In this document: piece after piece, positions 27,006 to 35,973 of the stretch
How the letters are laid out: the number at the start of each line of letters is the position of its first letter
How positions within the stretch are numbered: position 1 is the stretch's first letter
NCBI GenBank assembly: GCA_963678275.1
Contig: OY782765.1
Location: forward strand, 5,952,001 to 6,016,000
Direction: 5' to 3'
From: G963677445 sp963678275
Lineage (GTDB): Bacteria > Bacteroidota > Ignavibacteria > Ignavibacteriales > Melioribacteraceae
Length of the DNA: 64,000 nt
Notes under the pieces: generated by a model
Database searches by the model: none
Told to the model about the DNA's origin: nothing
What the model saw: the letters and a program-made list of their open reading frames with translations, nothing else
Program-made: the position numbers and the translations under genes

Positions 27006-28364
27006 ATGTCGGTCAGCAGAATATTTGACATATCGCGCAGGAGCCTGTCTGTTTATCAGCAGGCAATGAATGTAACGTCGCATAATGTGGCCAACGCGTC
27101 AAATCCTGATTACACACGCCAGCGGGTAGTGCTGAGCACAGATCAGCAGGGAATTAACCAGGGTGTCGAATGGGGCCTGGGAGTAAAAATTGATCAGGTT
27201 GAAAGAGTAAGGAATGAATACCTCGATAATGAAATCAGACTGAACAATTACAAGTACTCGGCCAATGATAAAAAATCAGCCCTTCTCAACCAGGTTGAAC
27301 AGGTATTTAATGAACCTTCCGAGCTTGGTATATCCACTATGATGAATTCATTTTTCAATTCCTGGAGTGAACTTTCAGTAACTCCCAATTCACCCCAGTT
27401 AAGGGAAAATGTGGTATATAACGCGAAAAGACTTTCTGAGAGTATCAAAGGTGTTAACGATAATCTGAACACACTTAAATCTGATATTCTCAGTGAGATG
27501 AACAGCAAGGTTGAAATGCTGAATACCTACATTAAAGAGGTAAATGAAATTAATGTGCAGATATCATCACAGGGCGCCAACAGCAATCTGACTAATGATA
27601 TGCTTGATAAAAGGGACGCTATACTTGAAGATATAAGCACACTGGCAAATATTAACGTAACAACTGATCCTGAAAACGCGGCAATTCTTTCGGTAGGCGG
27701 TGTTTACGCTGCCGACGCGGGCGGATATGTTCAGTTTGAGGTGAAAGAGGTTGGTGGTAAACTATCTCTTGTAACTCAGAATGGCGAGTCGAATGTAACC
27801 CTTGTCGGGGGAGAACTCGCGGCTCTCGCTGAGACCTATTCAACTCATATCCCTTCTTATATGGAGAGCCTGGATAATGTAACGACAACACTTGCTGAAA
27901 AAGTAAATGAAATTCACAGATCAGGATATACCATGGATGACCCGCCGGATGCCGGAATGGATTTTTTCACAGGTTATTCGGGCGGTGAACTTATAATAAA
28001 CCAGGCTATCCTGGATGATTCGAATAAAATAGCGATATCGTCAGACGGCAGCTCGGGCAATGGAGATATGGCATTGGAGATCGCGGCTTTAGCGGACGCG
28101 AAAATTTTGAATAATGCCACATTGAATGAAAATTATTCGATGATGATAAGCCGGATGGGAAATGAAAAATCCCAGTCCGACCTGATCGCTGAATCGACCC
28201 AGCTTATTAAAACAAATCTTGAAAATCAGCGCTCTTCTGTTTCAGGTGTTTCTATCGATGAAGAGATGACAAATATAATTAAATATCAACGCTCATACGA
28301 CGCATCGGCCCGGCTTATTAAGGTGGCCGATCAGATGATGCAGACAATTTTAAGTTTGGTGTAG
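27006..28364 (+). CDS. flgK: Hook-filament junction protein FlgK (HAP1)
   Basis: A 452-residue axial protein with SRRSLSVYQQAMNVTSHNVA and NASNPDYTRQRVVLS at the N-terminus, the central MMNSFFNSWSELSVTPNSPQ and the C-terminal SGVSIDEEMTNIIKYQRSYD. It forms the first junction ring on the hook. It is shorter than enteric FlgK (about 550 residues), with the difference in the exposed middle. Confidence 0.95.
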   Translation: MSVSRIFDISRRSLSVYQQAMNVTSHNVANASNPDYTRQRVVLSTDQQGINQGVEWGLGVKIDQVERVRNEYLDNEIRLNNYKYSANDKKSALLNQVEQVFNEPSELGISTMMNSFFNSWSELSVTPNSPQLRENVVYNAKRLSESIKGVNDNLNTLKSDILSEMNSKVEMLNTYIKEVNEINVQISSQGANSNLTNDMLDKRDAILEDISTLANINVTTDPENAAILSVGGVYAADAGGYVQFEVKEVGGKLSLVTQNGESNVTLVGGELAALAETYSTHIPSYMESLDNVTTTLAEKVNEIHRSGYTMDDPPDAGMDFFTGYSGGELIINQAILDDSNKIAISSDGSSGNGDMALEIAALADAKILNNATLNENYSMMISRMGNEKSQSDLIAESTQLIKTNLENQRSSVSGVSIDEEMTNIIKYQRSYDASARLIKVADQMMQTILSLV

Positions 28365-28367
28365 CTT

Positions 28368-29264
28368 ATGAGAGTATCTGATGTAATGTTAAACCGATCT
28401 TATCTGAATACAATCAGCCAGAGCCGCGCGCGGGTTGAGGAGCTGCAGACAAAAATTGCTACGAACAAACGTATTCAGAATCCATCGGACGATCCGGCGG
28501 GAACATCCAGGTTAATGAGGCTGAGCAAGCAGGCTGAGCAATTAAGTTCCTACAGGGGAAATATTGAAAATGGCCTGGCTTTCGCTGAAAATTCAACTAT
28601 CGCTATGGAGACGATAAATGATGAGGTTTCCAATGTTCTGGTTACGATGACCCAGGTAAATAACTCGGCTAATCAGGAAAATATGAGTCAGTTTGCCGAA
28701 TCGATCGATGCTTCCCTGAACGCGATAATGCAGGCGGCAAATTCGGAATATGACGGTAAATTTCTTTTTGGCGGAACAGATTTTAACCAGCCTCCTTATG
28801 GATACACTGCCGATGAAAGCGCCATAGAACTTAAGGCCGGCGATGTTTCGGGTGAACATCTCCTCAAAATATCGAAATTTACCAACCAGAAAATTAATAT
28901 TACCGGAGAGGAGCTTTTTGGAGATATAGATGGCTCGACCGATATTTTTAATACCTTGATTTCGATCAGGGATGATCTGAGAAACGGAATTAAGCCTGAT
29001 GCCGCGGCAACTGAGAGAATTGAAGATTTTAGTAAAAATGTTGTGGATAAGCTGGCGCGTGAAGGTACGGTTATAAATAAACTTACCGATACAGATTTGA
29101 TTCTGGAAAATCAGGAAGTCATTGCCCAGGACCTTCTTTCAAAGGAAAATGATACCGATATCGCGAAGTCACTTATCGATTTGCAGAATCAGGAATATAT
29201 ACTTGAGCTTTCATATAAAATGTCATCAATGATTCTTCCCAAATCACTTATGGATTATATCTGA
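28368..29264 (+). CDS. flgL: Hook-filament junction protein FlgL (HAP3)
   Basis: A 298-residue flagellin-like protein: MRVSDVMLNRSYLNTISQSR then KIATNKRIQNPSDDPAGTSR at the N-terminus, and a C-terminal helix with ENDTDIAKSLIDLQNQEYIL. FlgL forms the second junction ring. It follows flgK by 3 bp and is followed by motA after 1 bp. Confidence 0.95.
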   Translation: MRVSDVMLNRSYLNTISQSRARVEELQTKIATNKRIQNPSDDPAGTSRLMRLSKQAEQLSSYRGNIENGLAFAENSTIAMETINDEVSNVLVTMTQVNNSANQENMSQFAESIDASLNAIMQAANSEYDGKFLFGGTDFNQPPYGYTADESAIELKAGDVSGEHLLKISKFTNQKINITGEELFGDIDGSTDIFNTLISIRDDLRNGIKPDAAATERIEDFSKNVVDKLAREGTVINKLTDTDLILENQEVIAQDLLSKENDTDIAKSLIDLQNQEYILELSYKMSSMILPKSLMDYI

Positions 29265-29265
29265 T

Positions 29266-30048
29266 ATGAAACAAACAGGCACACTTAGCGGACTGTTTCT
29301 GGGACTTTTGTCTATTTTCGGCGCTTTTCTTATTGAGGGTGGTTCAATGAAGGCCCTTTTTCTGCTGGCGCCGATAATGATTGTTTTTGGAGGAACTTTT
29401 TCGGCAACAATTATTGGATTCGGGCTGGATGGGTTTATGAAAATATTTACACTGGCCAGGCTGGCATATTTCCCGCTCCGGTATAATTTCGAAAAACTTG
29501 TTAATGATCTGGTTGAGCTTTCGATCATTTCAAGGCGGGACGGGGTTCTCGCTGTCGACAAACATCTGAACACAATGGATTATTTATTTACCAGAAAAAT
29601 AATCCGTTATGTTATTGACGGGAATGATGAAGCCTCAATACGTTCCCTGGCAAATATTGAAATGCGCTCGATGGCGGACCGGCATTTTTCAAATATTTTT
29701 ATTTTTACAAAAATGGGTGGATACGCGCCCACAATGGGAATTCTCGGCACTGTGATGGGGCTTATTATGACCCTTACGAATGTCGGGGATGACCCCAACC
29801 TTCTTATAAGAAATATTGCCTCGGCTTTCATAGCCACATTATGGGGCGTTTTTACCGCAAATTTACTTTGGTTACCAATAGGTGATAAATTAAAACAATG
29901 TCATTTAGAAGAGAAAAGGATGATGGAGATATCTCTGGAAGCGGCTCTGGCTCTAAGAACAGGCGAAATTCCCTCCTTGACAAAGGCAAGGCTCGTAAGC
30001 ATGCTGCCTCAGAAGGACCAGGTTCGTATTCTGAATCTCTCCACGTAG
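29266..30048 (+). CDS. motA: Flagellar stator protein MotA (pair 1)
   Basis: A 260-residue protein with four membrane segments: N-terminal SGLFLGLLSIFGAFLIEGG, FLLAPIMIVFGGTFSATIIG, and the C-terminal pair with KMGGYAPTMGILGTVMGLIM and FIATLWGVFTANLLWLPIG. MotA forms the ring that rotates around MotB as ions flow. Its last 151 bp encode the N-terminus of the partner MotB in another frame. Confidence 0.93.
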   Translation: MKQTGTLSGLFLGLLSIFGAFLIEGGSMKALFLLAPIMIVFGGTFSATIIGFGLDGFMKIFTLARLAYFPLRYNFEKLVNDLVELSIISRRDGVLAVDKHLNTMDYLFTRKIIRYVIDGNDEASIRSLANIEMRSMADRHFSNIFIFTKMGGYAPTMGILGTVMGLIMTLTNVGDDPNLLIRNIASAFIATLWGVFTANLLWLPIGDKLKQCHLEEKRMMEISLEAALALRTGEIPSLTKARLVSMLPQKDQVRILNLST

Positions 30049-30716
30049 AAGAAAATATATTCAGCGAAGAATCGGATAAAGACAGGTATCTTATTACCTA
30101 TGCCGATCTGATTACTCTGCTTTTGGGTCTCTTTATTATTCTTTACGCGATATCAAATGTCGACATAGAGAAATACCAGGAGATGACCGAGGCGATGGGT
30201 GATATATTCGGCGGCAGCGGAAAGATTCCCGGCTTTGACGGGGGAACAGGAGGTTCACCTTTCGAAAATCCGATGACAAAATTGAAAAATGATCTCAATG
30301 ATGTTATTGAAGAATATAATTTCGGACAATCGATAAAACTTGAAGAGAATGAACGGGGAATTACCATCAGGATTCTCGATGACATACTTTTTTCTTCCGG
30401 AAACTCGAATTTGACTCTCGAATCAAGAATTGTTCTTACCGGTCTGGCAAATATTTTAAGGGAGCTGCCATATGATATCAGGGTTGAAGGGCATACAGAT
30501 AACGTTCCTATCAACAGCTCTTTATATCCCTCCAACTGGCATCTTTCGGTTAACCGGGCCCTGAACACAGCTTATTACCTGATCAATGAGGAAAAACTGC
30601 CTCCGGACAAAGTTTCAATTGTTGGCTATTCCGAATACAAGCCAATTGCTTCAAATAATACGAATGAAGGAAGAGCCAGCAACAGAAGAGTAGATATTAT
30701 AATTATCAAGAAGTAG
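29898..30716 (+). CDS. motB: Flagellar stator protein MotB (pair 1), overlapping motA
   Basis: A 272-residue protein with the stator helix DRYLITYADLITLLLGLFII (the key Asp of YAD is present) and a peptidoglycan-binding OmpA-like domain (about 150-270, RVEGHTDNVPINSSLYPSNW, ending GRASNRRVDIIII). The only in-frame ATG/GTG/TTG before the helix is ATG 29898, which lies 151 bp inside motA and lacks a clear ribosome-binding site. The extra residues are Ser/Gly/Lys-rich. The helix resembles the MotB type with YADLITLL rather than the GGAWKVAYADF type. Confidence 0.85.
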   Translation: MSFRREKDDGDISGSGSGSKNRRNSLLDKGKARKHAASEGPGSYSESLHVEENIFSEESDKDRYLITYADLITLLLGLFIILYAISNVDIEKYQEMTEAMGDIFGGSGKIPGFDGGTGGSPFENPMTKLKNDLNDVIEEYNFGQSIKLEENERGITIRILDDILFSSGNSNLTLESRIVLTGLANILRELPYDIRVEGHTDNVPINSSLYPSNWHLSVNRALNTAYYLINEEKLPPDKVSIVGYSEYKPIASNNTNEGRASNRRVDIIIIKK

Positions 30717-30720
30717 GAAT

Positions 30721-31101
30721 ATGAAAATTATAACCAAACAATTTGGTGAGATCACCTTTACGCCCGACAAAATCATCACATTCGAAAAAGGGATTCTGGG
30801 TTTTGAAAAGTACACAAAGTACCTGTTTCTCAGTACAGAAGAAGGTCTCTTATACTGGCTGAACTCAATCGATCAGCCTGAACTCGCATTCCCTTTGGTT
30901 GGTTTAAGAATGATTGATGGAAATTATCCCATGGTGGAGAACCATGAACCTTTCGGGGTTGTAACATTAAACTCCGATCCTTTAAAAGTAACGGTTAATC
31001 TCAAGGCTCCGGTCTATATTAACCAGGATAAAAAAGCCGGTTATCAAAAAATAATTGACAAAGAAGAATATCCGGTGTATTTTAACTTATTTGTTGAATA
31101 A
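30721..31101 (+). CDS. fliW: Flagellar assembly factor FliW
   Basis: A 126-residue protein with the FliW pattern: ITFEKGILGFEKYTKYLFLS near the start and VTLNSDPLKVTVNLKAPVYI, INQDKKAGYQKI towards the end. FliW binds CsrA and releases repression of flagellin mRNA until flagellin itself displaces FliW. csrA follows after 12 bp, the usual pair. Confidence 0.94.
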   Translation: MKIITKQFGEITFTPDKIITFEKGILGFEKYTKYLFLSTEEGLLYWLNSIDQPELAFPLVGLRMIDGNYPMVENHEPFGVVTLNSDPLKVTVNLKAPVYINQDKKAGYQKIIDKEEYPVYFNLFVE

Positions 31102-31113
31102 TTTGAGTGTTAC

Positions 31114-31368
31114 ATGCTGATACTGACGAGAAAAACAGACCAGGAAATAAAAATCAACTCCGATATCAGTGTCAAGGTTCTCTCGATCTCCGACAACCAG
31201 GTGAAGATTGGAATAGAAGCTCCAAAGGATGTTCAGATTTACCGGGCCGAAATATTTGAGAAGATTAAACAGAGCACTATCGAAGCATCAATCAGCAGTG
31301 AAATTAAACCGGAAGCCCTGAAATCACTTAAAGTAAACAAGCTTAAGAAAGATGACAGCACAGAGTGA
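31114..31368 (+). CDS. csrA: Translational regulator CsrA
   Basis: An 84-residue protein starting MLILTRKTDQEIKINSDISV, with VKIGIEAPKDVQIYRAEIFE, the RNA-binding core. CsrA represses target mRNAs by covering their start region at GGA motifs. The C-terminal tail (about 60-84, Lys/Ser-rich) is long, as in FliW-regulated CsrA proteins. Its 3' end overlaps the next gene by 17 bp. Confidence 0.95.
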   Translation: MLILTRKTDQEIKINSDISVKVLSISDNQVKIGIEAPKDVQIYRAEIFEKIKQSTIEASISSEIKPEALKSLKVNKLKKDDSTE

Positions 31369-32056
31369 AGAAAGAAAAAAAATACTGGTAGTTGATGATT
31401 CCGACATTATCAGGCGTTCTATCAGGGAGCTTTTCAGCGAATATGACCTCGAGGTAGCCACCTGCAGCGACGGTCTGGAAGGAATAAAAAAAGCCATTGA
31501 GCTAAAACCTTCCCTGATATTGCTTGATTTGATGATGCCCAATCTGGATGGTCTGAAGATGCTTCAGGTGATCAAAATGCTTGATGATATTAAATCGACC
31601 CCTGTAATTGTAATCAGCGCCAATACCATTAAAAGTAATGTGATTGCCGCTATTGAAGCAGGAGCCGACAAAGTTATTTCGAAGCCTCTTGACCATAAGA
31701 AGTTGTTTAAAGAGATTTCCGAGATTCTTGGGGAGAACTTTATTAAAGAATCGGATGTGGAAAGTATATTTTCGGGGAACACCCGGGATGAGATAAAACG
31801 GGAACTGCGCAAGTTTTTCGTTAAAAGCTTTCCGATGAAAAAAAACATTATTATTGAGTCACTTAATAAACGTAATCGCGAAATACTGAAAACAGTTGTT
31901 CATGAGCTCAAAGGTACCGGAGCCTCAGCCGGTTTTCCGGTGCTGGGTCTTATATGTAATGATATTGAGCAGAACCTGATGAAAGAAAGTATTAACTGGG
32001 ATTATATTAAAATTAAGTGCAACGAAATATTTAACGCTGTAGAAGAATCAGTTTAA
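31352..32056 (+). CDS. Response regulator with C-terminal Hpt domain
   Basis: A 234-residue protein. Residues about 10-125 form a receiver domain (KILVVDDSDIIRRSIRELF, phospho-Asp in LILLDLMMPNLDG, conserved Lys in VISKPLD). Residues about 165-234 form an Hpt-like helical domain with VVHELKGTGASAGF (His near residue 184). It could relay phosphate between a hybrid kinase and other regulators. It starts within csrA, and motA2 follows after 17 bp. Confidence 0.85.
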   Translation: MTAQSEERKKILVVDDSDIIRRSIRELFSEYDLEVATCSDGLEGIKKAIELKPSLILLDLMMPNLDGLKMLQVIKMLDDIKSTPVIVISANTIKSNVIAAIEAGADKVISKPLDHKKLFKEISEILGENFIKESDVESIFSGNTRDEIKRELRKFFVKSFPMKKNIIIESLNKRNREILKTVVHELKGTGASAGFPVLGLICNDIEQNLMKESINWDYIKIKCNEIFNAVEESV

Positions 32057-32073
32057 TTAACAAAAGATAAACT

Positions 32074-32925
32074 ATGCTAGTTATTGTTGGTATTGTGGTC
32101 GTAATTGCCGGCGTGGTGATAGGTTTTACCATGGCCGGGGGAAACCTGGTATTGCTGATTCAGGTTTCGGAGTTTGTTACCATTGGCGGAGCGGCGATAG
32201 GAAGTCTTCTTATTTCAGTTCCCATTTCGATGATTAAAAAAATGATAAGCGCTATCATCGAAATCCTATCCCACAAGGAATATTCAAAGCAGGATTATCT
32301 CGATCTGCTTAAATCGTTTAATGATCTGTTCCTTGTTGCCCAGAGGGATGGCCTTCTGGCGATAGAGTCGCATGTGGAAACGCCTGAAAGCAGCTCTATT
32401 CTTTCGACGAATAAAAAGTTTCTGCATAATAAGATCGCGGTAAGTTTTTTCTGCGATACCCTTAAAGTGATGCTTTCGGGAGGTGTGCCTCCGCATGAGC
32501 TGGAAAATCTTATCGATAATGAGATTGAAACCCTCGATCATGAACTCCGACCAATTTCGGCGGCTATCAACAAAGTTGGCGACGCTTTGCCCGGTCTTGG
32601 AATTGTGGCCGCGGTGCTTGGTATTATCGTTACGATGTCCCATATTAATGACGGGGCCGAGGCGGTCGGTCATCATGTGGCGGCTGCTCTTGTAGGAACA
32701 TTTCTCGGCGTGCTTTTGTCTTATGGTTTTGTAGGACCGATAGCGGCTAATATTGAGCATCTTTCGGAAGGAAAGGTGAGATATCTGCAGACAATTAAAG
32801 CATGTATTGTCGCCTACGCCAAAGGAAATCCTCCTATTATCGCGGTTGAAATTGCCCGCCGAACAATCTTTTCGGAAGTAAGGCCGACTTTTTCGGAACT
32901 GGAAAATCATATAAGGGGTAAATAA
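32074..32925 (+). CDS. motA: Flagellar stator protein MotA (pair 2)
   Basis: A 283-residue MotA of the longer type: GIVVVIAGVVIGFTMAGGNL opening helix, VTIGGAAIGSLLISVPISMI, then ALPGLGIVAAVLGIIVTMSH and HHVAAALVGTFLGVLLSYGF in the C-terminal pair. It pairs with the next gene. It differs clearly from the MotA at 29266, so two stator systems are encoded. Confidence 0.94.
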   Translation: MLVIVGIVVVIAGVVIGFTMAGGNLVLLIQVSEFVTIGGAAIGSLLISVPISMIKKMISAIIEILSHKEYSKQDYLDLLKSFNDLFLVAQRDGLLAIESHVETPESSSILSTNKKFLHNKIAVSFFCDTLKVMLSGGVPPHELENLIDNEIETLDHELRPISAAINKVGDALPGLGIVAAVLGIIVTMSHINDGAEAVGHHVAAALVGTFLGVLLSYGFVGPIAANIEHLSEGKVRYLQTIKACIVAYAKGNPPIIAVEIARRTIFSEVRPTFSELENHIRGK

Positions 32926-32928
32926 TTT

Positions 32929-33693
32929 ATGTCTGAAGGAAACGATGCTCCTCCCATTATAGTCAAGAAGGTTCAGGGTGGTCACGGACATCACGGCGGA
33001 GCCTGGAAGGTTGCCTATGCCGATTTTGTTACGGCAATGATGGCCCTCTTTATTGTGCTCTGGATTCTGGGGCAGAGTGAAGAGGTGAAGGAAGCTGTGG
33101 CCGGTTATTTTAAGGACCCCCTGGGATTTTCAACAAAAGGAACCGGTCTGCTGGATGGAAAATCGACCGGAGTTATAAAGGAGGATTTTATCAAGGAGGG
33201 AAGCTCATTTCAGGAAATGGAAAGAGCGCAGCTTGAAGCTATGGGTGAACAGATAATGGATGAACTCTCGCAGAAGGTGGAATTTAAAAATCTCCTCGAC
33301 CAGGTGAAAGTTGAAATAGTTGATGAAGGTCTGCGGGTTGAAATGATTGAGGCTTCGGATGATATTTTCTTTGATGTTGGCAGCTCTTCGATGAGTTCAC
33401 GCGGATCACAGATTTTATCTCAGATAGGAAAGCAGCTTGCCGGTCTGCCTAACAAAGTTGTTGTTGAAGGACATACCGATTCCCGTCCGTTTAAAGGTAT
33501 CAGGGGATATACTAATTTTGAACTTAGCGCCGAAAGGGCTAATTCAGCCCGCCGCGCGCTTACCGCGGGAGGACTGGATATTGAGCAGATCAGTGAAATA
33601 AGAGGTTATGCCGATAATAAACTCAGGGATGCCAAAGATCCGTTCAACGTAGTTAACAGAAGAATCAGCATTATTGTAAAATATACAAAATAA
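32929..33693 (+). CDS. motB: Flagellar stator protein MotB (pair 2)
   Basis: A 254-residue protein with GGHGHHGGAWKVAYADFVTA and MMALFIVLWI, the proton-type MotB helix with the essential Asp, a plug-like segment (EEVKEAVAGYF) and an OmpA-like peptidoglycan-binding domain (VVVEGHTDSRPFKG, NVVNRRISIIV). It follows motA2 by 3 bp. Confidence 0.94.
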   Translation: MSEGNDAPPIIVKKVQGGHGHHGGAWKVAYADFVTAMMALFIVLWILGQSEEVKEAVAGYFKDPLGFSTKGTGLLDGKSTGVIKEDFIKEGSSFQEMERAQLEAMGEQIMDELSQKVEFKNLLDQVKVEIVDEGLRVEMIEASDDIFFDVGSSSMSSRGSQILSQIGKQLAGLPNKVVVEGHTDSRPFKGIRGYTNFELSAERANSARRALTAGGLDIEQISEIRGYADNKLRDAKDPFNVVNRRISIIVKYTK

Positions 33694-33694
33694 A

Positions 33695-34099
33695 ATGAAT
33701 AAGATTTTAATTGTTGAAGATGATTCATTTACAAAAGAATTCTACCGGTTGATTTTTAACCGCGCCGGAATTGAATACGTCATGGAAGATGACGGCGATA
33801 AGCTTATGACTATTTTATATACTGAAGATATCGGGCTTGTAATTCTTGATGTTAACCTTACCGCCACTTTTCTAAACGGCGAAAAAACAGATGGAATAAA
33901 AATTTGCGGTCTTATTAAAAATGATGAAAAATTAAAAAATATTCCGGTGCTTCTGATCACATCTTATAATTTTTATAATAACGAATATGAGCTTGTGGAA
34001 AACAGCAAAGCTGATAAATATATGACCAAACCGATTGTCGATTACGACAAGTTTGTAAGAAGTATCAAAGAGATGATGGATCAGAAGAGTGATGGCTGA
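33695..34099 (+). CDS. Single-domain response regulator (CheY-like)
   Basis: A 134-residue receiver domain: KILIVEDDSFTKEFYRLIF, phospho-Asp in LVILDVNLTATF, and KYMTKPI with the conserved Lys. An insert near residues 56-70 (TATFLNGEKTDGIK) is longer than in CheY. It has no output domain. Its position after the second stator pair suggests a motor or motility role, but the partner is not shown. Confidence 0.85.
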   Translation: MNKILIVEDDSFTKEFYRLIFNRAGIEYVMEDDGDKLMTILYTEDIGLVILDVNLTATFLNGEKTDGIKICGLIKNDEKLKNIPVLLITSYNFYNNEYELVENSKADKYMTKPIVDYDKFVRSIKEMMDQKSDG

Positions 34100-34760
34100 T
34101 ATGGATGAAAAAGATAAAATACTTGTTGTTGAAGATGAACCTGATACAAGTTATCTTCTCGAAAGGCTCCTTACTAAAAACGGGTATGAAGTAAAAACTG
34201 CCGTTAATGGTGAAGAGGCCCTCCTGATTATTGAAAATTTTATTCCTCATGTTATTGTGGCTGACTGGACCATGCCTGTTATGGATGGAATAGAGCTTTG
34301 CAATATTCTTAAAAGCAATGAGGAGTATAAACTTATATATTTTATTATTCTTACAGCGAGGGTGGCTGTAAGCGACCGGGTTAAGGGACTGGATGTGGGC
34401 GCTGATGATTACCTGGTCAAACCGGTGGAAAATGAAGAACTGCTCGCCAGAATCAGATCGGGAGTAAGAATTAACAGGCTTCAGGCGGAATTAAAGGAAA
34501 TTGAACATTCCAAGGCGATTGTTGAGATGGCATGCACTATCGGGCATGAAATTAATAATCCCCTTAGCAGTCTGGTTGCCTCTCTTAAAAATGTACAGGA
34601 TGATCTGTCGCCCGATGAAAAAAAGAAGGTGGAGGAGGATTTTGAGCTTATTCAAATGGCAGTTGACCGGATCAAAAACCTGACCTCCGATCTCGTAAGG
34701 CTGGATAAACCTGAAATGACCGAATATACCAAAGATAACCGGATGATTAAGCTGAGATAA
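34092..34760 (+). CDS. Receiver plus histidine-phosphotransfer (HisKA) protein lacking an ATPase domain
   Basis: A 222-residue protein: a receiver domain (ILVVEDEPDTSYLLERLL; phospho-Asp in VIVADWTMPVMDG; VKPVENEELLARIR), then a HisKA/DHp segment with a complete H-box CTIGHEINNPLSSLVASL. It ends after the second DHp helix with no room for an ATP-binding domain. It cannot autophosphorylate by itself and must take phosphate from elsewhere or act as a phosphatase/relay. ATG 34092 is preferred to GTG 34089. It overlaps the previous gene by 8 bp. Confidence 0.8.
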   Translation: MADMDEKDKILVVEDEPDTSYLLERLLTKNGYEVKTAVNGEEALLIIENFIPHVIVADWTMPVMDGIELCNILKSNEEYKLIYFIILTARVAVSDRVKGLDVGADDYLVKPVENEELLARIRSGVRINRLQAELKEIEHSKAIVEMACTIGHEINNPLSSLVASLKNVQDDLSPDEKKKVEEDFELIQMAVDRIKNLTSDLVRLDKPEMTEYTKDNRMIKLR

Positions 34761-34790
34761 CGGCTTATTTCTATTTTATTCGGTTACTGT

Positions 34791-34817
34791 TTAACATTTC
34801 TCTCAAACTTCCGATAA
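34791..34817 (+). promoter_or_regulatory. Sigma28 (FliA)-type promoter
   Basis: TTAA at 34791-34794, a 15-nt spacer, then TCCGATAA at 34810-34817; the FliA consensus is TAAA-N15-GCCGATAA, so the -10 matches 7 of 8. It lies 19 bp upstream of the next ATG, with a GGGAAAGAAG box between. It is in the first intergenic gap after a long coupled run, which supports a separate late-class promoter. Confidence 0.55.
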
Positions 34818-34836
34818 TAGATTTGGGAAAGAAGCC

Positions 34837-35493
34837 ATGTTAAACAGGATAGCCAACATATCGACCACAAAGGAATATAAGGGATCGCAAAAAAGAAGAT
34901 CTTCCGATGCTGAAAAGTATCTGGCAGGGCAGAATTTTGTCGGCGGCGTGAGGGATTCAAATGACCTTTCTTCAGCCGGTTTATATCTTACCAGGGCTCA
35001 CTGGATTATTAAAGAACTCAGGAAAGATACGAGAGAAAAGATTTTTCTCGATTTTATTATTTCCAATTTGCGTTTTAAGGTTTATGTCGATATTCCCCGT
35101 GTGCTGAAGAACCGCGTTCTCGATTATACTGTCTATTATACCCAGGAAAACAGTCCTCTCGGAACTCACGCCTCAGGTCTGATGCAGGTGGAACTGGCGA
35201 ACCTGCAGTTTGGAGGGCTGATTAACGCGTCCCCTCTTAAATCGCTGAATACATTGTTCAAAAGATTTGACACCATATCCGCGGAAAATGAATTGACTCC
35301 CGATTCCCAAATGATGATGGAAGTTATAACAGATGGGCTGGAAAACGGCCTTTACAGAGAATTTGTTTACATTAATTCCACTTTGTTCACATTCCTCGGC
35401 AAAATGTTCGGGCGCGATTTTTCACTTCTTTCCCTGCCGGCCGAAAAGGCGGATGAACCGGTAAAAATAACGCTGCTTAAGAAAGGGGCGTAG
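34837..35493 (+). CDS. Unknown protein, likely late flagellar class
   Basis: A 218-residue soluble protein with no signal peptide or membrane helix. The start is basic and polar, and the middle is mixed helix/strand (KEKIFLDFIISNLRFKVYVD-like and MQVELANLQFGGLINASPL). I do not recognise a family. It is the last gene of the motility locus and sits just behind a FliA-type promoter, so expression with late genes is inferred. The first ~45 residues look disordered (Lys/Ser/Arg/Gly-rich), a feature also seen in secreted or export-coupled proteins. Confidence 0.65.
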   Translation: MLNRIANISTTKEYKGSQKRRSSDAEKYLAGQNFVGGVRDSNDLSSAGLYLTRAHWIIKELRKDTREKIFLDFIISNLRFKVYVDIPRVLKNRVLDYTVYYTQENSPLGTHASGLMQVELANLQFGGLINASPLKSLNTLFKRFDTISAENELTPDSQMMMEVITDGLENGLYREFVYINSTLFTFLGKMFGRDFSLLSLPAEKADEPVKITLLKKGA

Positions 35494-35973
35494 ATTTTTA
35501 TTTGTTTTGTGTCAATCAGGGCAATGAGTAATTAAGAAATCCGGTTACGGAATTAACCTTTCAGGTGGTTTTTGACCTTAGCGGCAGAGGAGACGACATC
35601 CATTATTACCTTATAAAAAATTGCATGAAAATTCCCCGGAATGAAAATTTGATATCCATGGGACTATTGGAACACGGGGGACTTTAGAACTGAATTAAAA
35701 GCGAAAGTTATTGTTATATCAAAGGTGGTTCCGTAAAAATAACTGTTTCCAGAGTTACAATCGTCCCACTGAATTACTGATAAGTGACTGGGGCCATATT
35801 ATTCCCCACCTCAAAAATAAAAAGAGTGATTGACTTATTTATCTCCGAAAGGAGTCCGCGGAATTCTTGATTCGTGGATCTTGAGTTTTTTTTGTTCGTG
35901 AAGCTAATCAAGATTAAACGAAAATATTACCAAAGATATTGTGAAAATAATGTGCAGAATTGTCACAATATTA

